Source: SIG607 sp045655165 (GTDB lineage Bacteria; Bacillota; Clostridia; Oscillospirales; Acutalibacteraceae). From it: 42,747 bases of DNA. The notes under the pieces are model-generated. The model made no database searches and was not told the DNA's origin. It saw nothing but the letters and a program-made list of their open reading frames with translations. A program made the position numbers and the translations under genes. Positions within the stretch are counted from its first letter, which is position 1, and each line of letters begins with the position of its first letter. This document shows, in pieces, positions 13,233-19,859 of the stretch. Location: contig JAZOOT010000063.1 of NCBI GenBank assembly GCA_045655165.1, forward strand, positions 1-42,747, given 5' to 3'.

Positions 13233-15065
13233 TTGGAGCAGGTAAAAATAAAAGACATATATGTTGGTAAGCCTGATGCAAAAGATGAAATTAAATTCGA
13301 CGGGGTTGAAGATTTCGTTAATAGTGCCGTTATTCCAGAAACGTTTGATATAAACAGTTTATTGTATAAAGATGCTTGCTTTATAACAGGATATAAAGGA
13401 ACAGGCAAAACCGCTTTGCTATTCCATCTTGAACATATAGTTCGAAAAAATACACCTCATGCTTGTTGCTCCTTTATATTTTTTAAAGATGAGTTTACAG
13501 AAACAAAAAAGCAAGAACTAGAAGGATATTCTAAAAGAATTTTGTCTAGCATTACTTTTGAAAATCAAATCTTGTTAGATAATACTGATTTTGAACATAT
13601 TTGGCGATGGCTCTTATTTAAACGTATTGTTTCTGACAACGAAGAATATTGCGAAAATCTTTTCGTTAATAATGATGAATGGCATGCATTTAAAAACATC
13701 GTTGATAAAATACAAGCTCCAATTGATAAAAAAAGAAGTATCATTCCGGACAAATTCAAGGTAGCTGTCCCTTACAAAGATCCTGCTACACAAACTGAAA
13801 TATCGCCATTTTTTGAAGTTGATTTTTCTGACAAAAACAGACCCAATAATATTTCTCAATTTGTAGCATTGCTAGACCAAGCAGAGGAGAAATTGGGACT
13901 TGTTACAAGGACGGACACACCTTACTATATTTTTGTTGATGAATTAGAAGCATATTTTGGCGATGAGAAAATTTTTAAGAGAGACCTATGTTTTATAAGG
14001 GATCTTGTTTTTACTGTAAAAAGAATGAATGGTATTTTCAAATCTATAGGTGGTCAAACAAAAATTATTTGTTCCGTAAGAAGCGAAATAATTAATTCTA
14101 TATACAGATTTGTTGTGTCAAAAGAAATAAATAAAATTATAGGTGGATTCGAAGTTCCTTTAATTTGGAATTACAGTAATACCACCTCTTATCAACATCC
14201 AATTATTCAAGTTTTATTGAAAAGAATATATATGTGCGAAAAAAAAGAGCCGCTCGATTATAAAGATATATATAATCGTTGGTTTTCTGAAAAAATACAA
14301 AACATAGAACCCGCTAAATATATATTAAATAACAGTTGGCAAAAACCTAGAGATATTGTGCGATTATTATCTTCTGCTCAAAATTCAATAAAGGGAAATG
14401 ATACATCATTCAATATTGCAGTTTTTAACGCTTTAAGAAGAAAATATTCTGCAGACAGTCTTGCCGAGATAAAAGAGGAGATGCGAGCCTTATATACTGC
14501 AGCAGAAATTGACTCTATTACAACTTGCTTTACGGGATATAAAATCTATTTTTCAATAAAACAGTTGCGTGAAAGAATAAATTTGTATTATAAAAATAGT
14601 ATTTTAGACAATAAATTTACTGAAGTATTGCAAGACTTATATCGACTAGGCTTTTTAGGGAATTACTTGCCTTCTTCTGAAACATATAGATGGCAACACA
14701 AAGGTGATGAAAACATTATTTTTTCGGATGAATGGAGATTAGTAATTCACTATGCGCTACATAGCGCTTTATCTCTTTCTAGTAAACAAGATTTCAGTAT
14801 TGCGCAAACAAGCAAACCCGAGACTGGGGACATGGTAAATACCGTTGTTGTAAGATTAAATAGGTTTTTTGCAATCGTAGAATTTGAACGATTTGGCCAA
14901 AAATATAAGGGAAGCATTTACTATAAAAACTTAAATATGGGGAAATTTAAGAATATATCAGAAGTTGTTAATATTGGTGATGAGTTTAAAGCCCAAGTGA
15001 TTGATTATAATGAAGAATACAAATTATGGAATTTAACTTTGAAATATGAAAAACCTTCCCAATAA
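13233..15065 (+). CDS. P-loop ATPase with C-terminal S1-like domain
   Basis: A 610-residue protein with Walker A GYKGTGKT (residues 53-60) and Walker B YYIFVDELE (231-239), followed by the sensor-like IICSVRSEI strand, as in STAND/AAA-like ATPases found in defence loci. The middle part looks helical, perhaps winged-helix. The last 79 residues (from GDMVNTVVVRLNRFFAIVEF) resemble an S1/OB fold, suggesting RNA or DNA binding. The TTG at 13233 was chosen because AGAAAGG ends nine bases before it; the ATG at 13224 touches that site and is unlikely. It is a single gene with its own promoter and terminator. It may belong to the Sll1717-type P-loop group, but I am unsure. Confidence 0.78.
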   Translation: MEQVKIKDIYVGKPDAKDEIKFDGVEDFVNSAVIPETFDINSLLYKDACFITGYKGTGKTALLFHLEHIVRKNTPHACCSFIFFKDEFTETKKQELEGYSKRILSSITFENQILLDNTDFEHIWRWLLFKRIVSDNEEYCENLFVNNDEWHAFKNIVDKIQAPIDKKRSIIPDKFKVAVPYKDPATQTEISPFFEVDFSDKNRPNNISQFVALLDQAEEKLGLVTRTDTPYYIFVDELEAYFGDEKIFKRDLCFIRDLVFTVKRMNGIFKSIGGQTKIICSVRSEIINSIYRFVVSKEINKIIGGFEVPLIWNYSNTTSYQHPIIQVLLKRIYMCEKKEPLDYKDIYNRWFSEKIQNIEPAKYILNNSWQKPRDIVRLLSSAQNSIKGNDTSFNIAVFNALRRKYSADSLAEIKEEMRALYTAAEIDSITTCFTGYKIYFSIKQLRERINLYYKNSILDNKFTEVLQDLYRLGFLGNYLPSSETYRWQHKGDENIIFSDEWRLVIHYALHSALSLSSKQDFSIAQTSKPETGDMVNTVVVRLNRFFAIVEFERFGQKYKGSIYYKNLNMGKFKNISEVVNIGDEFKAQVIDYNEEYKLWNLTLKYEKPSQ

Positions 15066-15070
15066 TTATT

Positions 15071-15095
15071 AAAGCGAGGTTCAAAACCTCGCTTT
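15071..15095 (+). terminator. Terminator of the P-loop ATPase gene
   Basis: Perfect 11-bp stem AAAGCGAGGTT/AACCTCGCTTT (15071-15081, 15085-15095), with only a short T tail. It starts six bases past the stop. Confidence 0.75.
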
Positions 15096-15310
15096 TGCTA
15101 TGTATCGGTCTAAATATGCTGTTTTTCGTCAAAAATTTTTCTTCAAAAACCGCCAGAAAACCCAGTATTCATAAGGGTTTATCGCACTTTTGTGTTATTA
15201 TAACACAAGCCTCTATTCTTCTCACAATTCCTGTTACTTTCATATATACATTTCTCCTTAAATCACAAATTGTGATACTATTATTTGTAAATGGTGGAGA
15301 TTTATACTGT
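15085..15310 (-). pseudogene. AbrB/SpoVT 5' remnant with leader, copy D
   Basis: The minus strand encodes MKVTGIVRRIEACVIITQKC from the ATG at 15243 and then decays. It shares the leader, start and downstream tail of copy C over about 220 bases; 17 bases TCTATTCTTCTCACAAT are identical. Its leader holds the odd palindrome ATCACAAATTGTGAT. This accounts for the gene-free stretch 15096-15340. Confidence 0.65.
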
Positions 15311-15340
15311 AAAATTTCCGTTTTGTGTAGAGAATAACGC

Positions 15341-15369
15341 TTGACATTTTAGGGAATAATTATTATAAT
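15341..15369 (+). promoter_or_regulatory. Consensus sigma-A promoter of the second fic gene
   Basis: TTGACA (15341-15346), 17-base spacer, TATAAT (15364-15369), a perfect match to the housekeeping consensus. Confidence 0.88.
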
Positions 15370-15393
15370 AAATTTATTAAAAGTTCCCTAAAA
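15347..15393. promoter_or_regulatory. Inverted repeat over promoter and ribosome site
   Basis: TTTTAGGGAA (15347-15356), directly after the -35 box, is the exact inverse of TTCCCTAAAA (15384-15393), whose end overlaps the AAAGGAG ribosome site (15391-15397). It could be an operator pair or an mRNA hairpin hiding the ribosome site; the left arm lies upstream of the expected transcription start, so an operator is more likely. Confidence 0.5.
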
Positions 15394-15404
15394 GGAGTTT
15401 TGGT

Positions 15405-16343
15405 ATGAACAATTACCCCGAAATCCAAGAATTATTGGAAAAGCGAGCCGATTTATATGCCCGACTTAAATTGTTGGCTTATGACGGCACACCCGAAATA
15501 AAGGAAAATCAAAGTGGCAAATATTTATACGTTCGTAAGCGTGTAGGCAGTCGGGTAACATCAACCTATGTTGATGTGTATTCCGATACACTTTATCAAT
15601 TACTACTTCGCAACAATGCCGAGGCAAAAGAATTGCGAAAGCAAATTCGCAAGGTCAAAAAAGCTCTTGCCGAAAAAGGCTTTACGGAAAATGAATTATC
15701 CCCCGATGTGCTTTTAAACCTCGATTTTGCCAGAATGAATATGAAATTATCCATTTATGAGCAAGCAGTTTTAGAGGGTGTTGCGACCTCTTTCCCACAA
15801 ACCGAGGATATTATAGAAAACGGCAAGGTAAACGGTGTAACGGCGAGCGACGTGCAAAAAATCTTAAACCTCAAACATGCTTGGGAGTTTATTTTAGATA
15901 AAGATGTTTTGCAGGTTAAAAGCGATTATTCTATTCTTTGTCATATTGCAAAGCTTGTAAACGAAGGCTTTTTCGCAAGCGGAGGTAGAATTCGCGGTGT
16001 ACCTGTAACCATTGGTGGCACTTCTTATATTCCACCTTTGCCAATAGAAACCGTTGTCATAGAAAACATTTTAGAGATTATCAGTAAAGACGATGAGCCG
16101 ATAAATATTGCCATAGAACTTTGCCTTTACTGTATGAAAACACAAATTTTTAATGATGGCAACAAACGAGCATCGGTTATATTTGCAAATCATTATTTAA
16201 TTTCAAAAGCAGGTGGCTTGCTTGTTATCCCCGAAAACCACGTGCCCAAATTCAAGAAACTTCTTATCGGTTACTATGAAGACAAAGACAACGGCGAAAT
16301 AAAAGAGTTTTTAAAACAAAACTGTCATAGAAATTTTAGATAA
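15405..16343 (+). CDS. Fic-domain protein with Gln in place of catalytic His
   Basis: A 312-residue protein with a helical, lysine-rich N-terminal region (about 1-100) and a Fic fold. The active-site loop reads TQIFNDGNKRAS (246-257): the DGNKR anion-binding part is intact, but Gln247 stands where Fic enzymes have the catalytic His. The upstream SFPQTEDIIENG (129-140) does not fit the usual inhibitory rule. It may be inactive as an AMP transferase, or use other chemistry; I recall similar TQxFxDGNKR proteins in gut Firmicutes. AAAGGAG lies eight bases before the ATG. It has its own consensus promoter with an inverted repeat and its own terminator, so it is a stand-alone module. Confidence 0.85.
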   Translation: MNNYPEIQELLEKRADLYARLKLLAYDGTPEIKENQSGKYLYVRKRVGSRVTSTYVDVYSDTLYQLLLRNNAEAKELRKQIRKVKKALAEKGFTENELSPDVLLNLDFARMNMKLSIYEQAVLEGVATSFPQTEDIIENGKVNGVTASDVQKILNLKHAWEFILDKDVLQVKSDYSILCHIAKLVNEGFFASGGRIRGVPVTIGGTSYIPPLPIETVVIENILEIISKDDEPINIAIELCLYCMKTQIFNDGNKRASVIFANHYLISKAGGLLVIPENHVPKFKKLLIGYYEDKDNGEIKEFLKQNCHRNFR

Positions 16344-16346
16344 CAT

Positions 16347-16373
16347 AAAGCGGAGTGAACTTCACTCCGCTTT
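16347..16373 (+). terminator. Terminator of the second fic gene
   Basis: Near-perfect 13-bp palindrome AAAGCGGAGTGAA (16347-16359) with its inverse at 16361-16373, followed by a short T-rich tail. Confidence 0.8.
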
Positions 16374-16380
16374 CTTTGTT

Positions 16381-16506
16381 TTAATGAATAATGAAAAATA
16401 AATGATGAATGATGAAAATTTGCGTGTCGGCGTTGCCGACATTATTTATATCGTGCCAAAGGCACACCGAAATTATTCACTATTCACTCGCAAGGTAAAA
16501 CCTTGC
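16381..16506. repeat. REP/MITE-like element with three small hairpins
   Basis: Three hairpins in a row: GTCGGC/GCCGAC (16426-16440), GTGCC/GGCAC (16453-16465) and GCAAGGT/ACCTTGC (16490-16506). The ends are imperfect inverted copies of a TGAATGATGAA-like motif. It has no coding capacity. Similar AATGATGAA-bordered elements are, from memory, scattered in Clostridial genomes. It abuts AbrB remnant copy E. Confidence 0.55.
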
Positions 16507-16510
16507 GCTC

Positions 16511-16570
16511 CCTGTTGCTTTCATATATCTTTAAATTACAAATTGTGTTGTTAGTATTTGTAATTATGGA
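16511..16570 (-). pseudogene. AbrB/SpoVT 5' remnant with leader, copy E (truncated)
   Basis: Only the leader and the first codons (M K A T G on the minus strand, ATG at 16524-16522) remain. The 18 bases CCTGTTGCTTTCATATAT are identical to copy C. The leader folds as a perfect 10-bp repeat AATTACAAAT/ATTTGTAATT. The palindromic element cuts it off. With that element it accounts for the gene-free stretch 16374-16608. Confidence 0.55.
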
Positions 16571-16608
16571 AAAAATATGCGAAAACTTGCAAGACAGATG
16601 CTTTTTGT

Positions 16609-16637
16609 TTGACTTTTCATTACGCTTATACTTAAAT
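16609..16637 (+). promoter_or_regulatory. Possible promoter of the small membrane protein
   Basis: TTGACT (16609-16614), 17-base spacer, TTAAAT (16632-16637), 36 bases before the start codon. Confidence 0.45.
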
Positions 16638-16673
16638 ATATATGTATATTGATAATAGGAAGGTTGTATATTT

Positions 16674-16898
16674 ATGGCAAAAGTTACTGTTTATAAAAAA
16701 TCAAAGTTTGCTACTTTTCTTAGTTTCATTGGCTATATTGTATGCTTTTATGGTGTTTACTCCCATTTTTTTAACGAAGAATCTAACCCATTTGTAACCC
16801 TGACTATATTGTTAATTGGTTTAGCCATAAAGGGTTTAGGAAGTTATATCGGCAATAAAAAAGCCCAAAAGGAAGAACAAAAGAACAAATCAGAATAA
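16674..16898 (+). CDS. Small two-helix membrane protein, possibly truncated
   Basis: A 74-residue protein of unknown function with two hydrophobic helices (about 12-31 and 40-57) and a charged lysine-rich tail. AGGAAGG lies about ten bases before the ATG. After the TAA stop the same frame stays open for 21 more codons, ending TPEFDNLEQEIK and then TAA at 16962. A 39-base near-copy of that tail sits at 18230-18268, which suggests that the ancestral protein was longer and that the stop at 16896 is a later mutation. The gene may therefore be a pseudogene; the two-helix core is still intact. Confidence 0.6.
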   Translation: MAKVTVYKKSKFATFLSFIGYIVCFYGVYSHFFNEESNPFVTLTILLIGLAIKGLGSYIGNKKAQKEEQKNKSE

Positions 16899-16928
16899 GC
16901 AAATATATCAAGTGTTACACCCTCTACA

Positions 16929-16967
16929 CCTGAGTTTGATAATTTAGAGCAGGAAATTAAGTAATTT
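16929..16967 (+). repeat. 39-base direct repeat, copy 1
   Basis: Begins CCTGAGTTTGATAATTTAG. It matches copy 2 at 18230-18268 in 36 of 39 positions. In the frame of the preceding gene it reads PEFDNLEQEIK and a stop. Confidence 0.75.
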
Positions 16968-17014
16968 AAAAGCATATTGTCACGATATATACCAATGCAA
17001 TAGAGGTGGTTGTT

Positions 17015-18196
17015 ATGAAAAAAATGTTAACAATTTGTTTGTGTATTCTTACCGTATTATCAATGTCTTCTTGCGGAAAAAGCAATACGAATACTGAATC
17101 GCAGTCAAATACTTCTAAAGATGACTCATATAGAGATATTGTTTGTGCTGAGATTTTAAACTTTAAACAAGTGAGTTTTTCTGCGCAAGACAGTAATATT
17201 ATCCTTTTCATTAACATACCTAAAGAATGGAAACTCAAAAAGAGTGAAAACGAATACAGCATTGTAAAAGATTCGCAAACAATAGGAAGTGTTACTGTTT
17301 CAACAGAAGCAAACAATACCAATGAATCGGTTAATGTTTTCCAGAGCGAAATTGAGACTGACGGTATTAAAGTCACACATAGTATTGACCGTGTTGGCTC
17401 TGGAAAAAATAAATACTACACCCGCACATTATGTTATAATTGTGATGAATACGAGAAAAGCCAAAGTATTGCTTTAACGGTTCATTACGAGGAAGCCGAT
17501 TCTGCTGCCATTTATAAAATGATGACAGAAGTAAAAAAACTTGCCCCGCCCGAAAAAAATATGGGTGTTCTTCAAATTAAAGACAACCGAAACAAGATTT
17601 TAATTTTGGGTAACAGTTTTGTAAATAGCTCAAACATAGGCGGAATATTGCAAACTATGTGTGGTTCTGCAATATCAGTAGAAGCAGAATCAAGAAGTTA
17701 TGCCTCTGTAAAGACATATACCGATGATGATTATATGATGCAAAATATTTATGCAGGAAAATATTCCGTTATTTTTATGTGTGGATTATATGGCAATTCG
17801 GATTCTTATGAATTAATAGATATCATTGATGCGTGTGAATATTCCAATACGAAACTTGCCATTTTCCCGGCGCATAACGAAAACCGTTCGCAAATTGGGA
17901 TTGTTGCTTCTTTATATCCCAATACAATTATTATAGATTGGAAAGCGGAAATTGACGCATTAATCAGTTACGGAATTGACAGGTCTTATTTTTGTGTTGA
18001 TGATTTACACAATCATAGTACTCCCCTTGCAGGATATGTAGGCGCACATATGATATACCGCGCTATTTTTAATAAAATCCCTACAAACACATACTTTACC
18101 CAGGTTTCGCAATGGCAAATTGACCTTTTGGGCAAATATGCCACAACCGGAACTATAAATTTTTTTGATAACTACACACCGTATATCATCCAGTAA
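17015..18196 (+). CDS. Lipoprotein with SGNH-hydrolase-like domain
   Basis: A 393-residue surface lipoprotein. The N-terminus MKKMLTICLCILTVLSMSSC is a signal peptide ending in a lipobox with the modified Cys at residue 20. After a Ser/Asn-rich linker comes a beta-rich region (to about 180). The C-terminal half looks like an SGNH/GDSL esterase: block I ILGNSFVN, and block V DDLHNHSTPLAGYVGAH with the Asp and His expected for catalysis. It may deacylate a cell-wall or surface glycan; this is inferred from the fold. The ATG at 17015 has AGAGGTGG five bases upstream; an in-frame GTG at 17006 lies inside that site. It is flanked by 39-base direct repeats, hinting at insertion or duplication. Confidence 0.75.
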   Translation: MKKMLTICLCILTVLSMSSCGKSNTNTESQSNTSKDDSYRDIVCAEILNFKQVSFSAQDSNIILFINIPKEWKLKKSENEYSIVKDSQTIGSVTVSTEANNTNESVNVFQSEIETDGIKVTHSIDRVGSGKNKYYTRTLCYNCDEYEKSQSIALTVHYEEADSAAIYKMMTEVKKLAPPEKNMGVLQIKDNRNKILILGNSFVNSSNIGGILQTMCGSAISVEAESRSYASVKTYTDDDYMMQNIYAGKYSVIFMCGLYGNSDSYELIDIIDACEYSNTKLAIFPAHNENRSQIGIVASLYPNTIIIDWKAEIDALISYGIDRSYFCVDDLHNHSTPLAGYVGAHMIYRAIFNKIPTNTYFTQVSQWQIDLLGKYATTGTINFFDNYTPYIIQ

Positions 18197-18229
18197 CTAT
18201 AATTTTATCTGCGAACCGTAAAAAACACT

Positions 18230-18268
18230 CCTGAGTTTGATAATTTAGGGTAAGAAATTAAGTAATTT
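18230..18268 (+). repeat. 39-base direct repeat, copy 2
   Basis: Near-copy of 16929-16967 with three mismatches, one of which creates an earlier stop (reads PEFDNLG then TAA). It has no intact gene around it, so it is a remnant. Confidence 0.7.
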
Positions 18269-18317
18269 TTGAAAAGCTTGATATCAGTCTATAAAGATGG
18301 CAAGGGGCAAAAACAAC

Positions 18318-18346
18318 TTGACAAAGCCGTATATTATGAATATAAT
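18318..18346 (+). promoter_or_regulatory. Perfect consensus promoter of glpP
   Basis: TTGACA (18318-18323), 17-base spacer, TATAAT (18341-18346). The expected start is near 18353, giving a leader of about 100 bases before glpP. Confidence 0.8.
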
Positions 18347-18366
18347 TAATTTAGAGATTTAGAGTA

Positions 18367-18406
18367 AGCAAAAGAATGCAGCCGTATTGTGTTCTTTTGC
18401 TTTTAT
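18367..18406 (+). terminator. Terminator-like hairpin in the glpP leader
   Basis: 10-bp stem AGCAAAAGAA/TTCTTTTGCT (18367-18376, 18392-18401) with a 15-base loop, followed by TTTATTTTT. It lies between the promoter and the glpP start, so it could be an attenuator. Confidence 0.72.
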
Positions 18407-18451
18407 TTTTAGGTTTTTAAAGAACAATAATATAAGCGGGGGTGCGAATTT

Positions 18452-19012
18452 ATGACTAAAAATGAACTGTATAATAGTATTGAAGAAAATCCTATTATAG
18501 CAGCGGTTCGCGATAATATGTTTGAAGAAGCACTAAAATCGCCTGTGAATATAATATTTTTACTTGGCGGGAATTTGCTTAATATTACCCAAAAAATAAG
18601 TGACGCAAAAAAAGCAAACAAAATAATTTTTATTCACATTGATTTATGTGAAGGTATAGGCAAAGATAAAGTTGGTGTAGAGTACCTTGCCAAACAAGGT
18701 GTAGACGGTATTATAAGCACACGCCCCCAACTTATTCGCAGTGCAAGTGAGGCAGGTCTTATTACTGTTCAGCGTTTTTTTGCGCTTGACAGCAAGGGCG
18801 TTGACAGTATAGAAGATATGCTAAAAGCGGCAAAACCCGATTTAATTGAAATTATGCCGGGCATTGCAAGTAAAATTATAAACCGCTTTGTTACAAGCAA
18901 TATTCCAATAATTGCAGGCGGTTTAATAGAAACTAAACAAGAAATAACCGAAGCGCTTAAAAACGGTGCCGAGGCAATATCTACAGGCAAAGAGGAACTT
19001 TGGTATTTATAG
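18452..19012 (+). CDS. glpP: Glycerol-3-phosphate-responsive antiterminator
   Basis: A 186-residue protein of the GlpP family, a TIM-barrel-like mRNA-binding regulator that in Bacillus prevents termination in glp leaders when glycerol-3-phosphate is bound. Family segments are PIIAAVRDN, FLLGGNLL, IFIHIDLCEGIGKD, GVDGIISTRP, TVQRFFALDS and PIIAGGLIET, spanning the full length. GGGGGTG lies upstream of the ATG. No glpF, glpK or glpD is in view; the next gene is mgtC, 25 bases on. The leader holds a terminator-like hairpin, so self-regulation by antitermination is plausible. Confidence 0.9.
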   Translation: MTKNELYNSIEENPIIAAVRDNMFEEALKSPVNIIFLLGGNLLNITQKISDAKKANKIIFIHIDLCEGIGKDKVGVEYLAKQGVDGIISTRPQLIRSASEAGLITVQRFFALDSKGVDSIEDMLKAAKPDLIEIMPGIASKIINRFVTSNIPIIAGGLIETKQEITEALKNGAEAISTGKEELWYL

Positions 19013-19037
19013 CATATTTTAAAGCAAGGTGATATAA

Positions 19038-19730
19038 ATGGCTTTTTTAAACTTTATATATAAGGAATTTTTGTTCCTTAGTGAATATAATTTTCTTATA
19101 CATGTTCTAATAAGGGCATTTTTAGCAGTAATAATAGGTGCAGCAATTGGAAGTGAAAGAGCACGTCATGGCAGAGCTGCCGGTATGCGAACACATATTC
19201 TTGTGTGCTTGGGTGCAGCGCTTACTTCTATGACAGGAATATTCGCTCAAAATTATTTAGGCAATAATGGCGATATTTTGCGTCTTGCCGCACAAGTAAT
19301 ATCAGGCGTGGGTTTTTTGGGCGCAGGCATGATAATACTAAAAAACAACAACATTATAACAGGGCTTACAACTGCGGCCGGGGTTTGGACCACCAGTGTT
19401 ATTGGTATAGCAATTGGTTGTGGCTTTTATTCTGGAGCTATTATTGTGGCAACACTTTATCTTATAACGATAATTTTACTTGGAAGATTTGAAAAAAAGA
19501 AAAAATTAAACGAACTTATATACATAGAAATTAACGACATGTATAAAACAAACGAAATTATTGAAAAAATAGAGAAAGATAACAACATTAAATTGATTTT
19601 TCATACTACTCCACCAAAAAGCGGCTTTTCAGGAAATATAGGCATCAATTTTACTGTTGATTCTAATAAAGAATTCAACATTAAAAAACTTATTGACATG
19701 GATAATGTTGTATACGCGGAACTTGAATAA
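19038..19730 (+). CDS. MgtC/SapB family membrane protein
   Basis: A 230-residue integral membrane protein. The N-terminal 150 residues carry about five helices with the MgtC signature (AVIIGAAIGSERARHGRAAG, residues 31-50; MRTHILVCLGAALTSM; SGVGFLGAGMII). A soluble ACT-like C-terminal domain (about 155-230) follows. In pathogens MgtC supports growth at low magnesium and modulates ATP synthase; in other bacteria the role is unclear. AAGGTGAT lies upstream of the ATG, 25 bases after glpP, so the two are co-transcribed. Confidence 0.9.
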   Translation: MAFLNFIYKEFLFLSEYNFLIHVLIRAFLAVIIGAAIGSERARHGRAAGMRTHILVCLGAALTSMTGIFAQNYLGNNGDILRLAAQVISGVGFLGAGMIILKNNNIITGLTTAAGVWTTSVIGIAIGCGFYSGAIIVATLYLITIILLGRFEKKKKLNELIYIEINDMYKTNEIIEKIEKDNNIKLIFHTTPPKSGFSGNIGINFTVDSNKEFNIKKLIDMDNVVYAELE

Positions 19731-19743
19731 TTTATTTTAATGA

Positions 19744-19771
19744 TTGACAAATTTATTTTTAGTAATATAAT
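19744..19771 (+). promoter_or_regulatory. Promoter of the malate dehydrogenase operon
   Basis: TTGACA (19744-19749), 16-base spacer, TATAAT (19766-19771), 14 bases after the mgtC stop. Confidence 0.8.
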
Positions 19772-19791
19772 AAAAAGGCAAGAGATGTAAG

Positions 19792-19830
19792 AGAGTATGC
19801 TTATTTAACGAAATAGGTATACTCTTTTTA
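19792..19830 (+). terminator. Terminator-like hairpin in the dehydrogenase leader
   Basis: Outer stem AGAGTAT/ATACTCT (19792-19798, 19819-19825) and inner stem TATTT/AAATA, followed by TTTTTAT. It lies after the promoter and 30 bases before the start codon, so it may serve as an attenuator as well as ending glpP-mgtC transcripts. Confidence 0.65.
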
Positions 19831-19859
19831 TATTCATAATGGAAAAGGGAGAAATAATT

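Noticed and set aside
13063..13281. Minus-strand frame of 72 codons near the leader RNA
   Set aside because: It overlaps two promoters, has no ribosome site and resembles nothing known.
18275..18349. Open frame reading SLISVYKDGKGQKQLDKAV before a stop
   Set aside because: It looks like a protein C-terminus but has no start, and it holds the perfect glpP promoter; at most it is a remnant.
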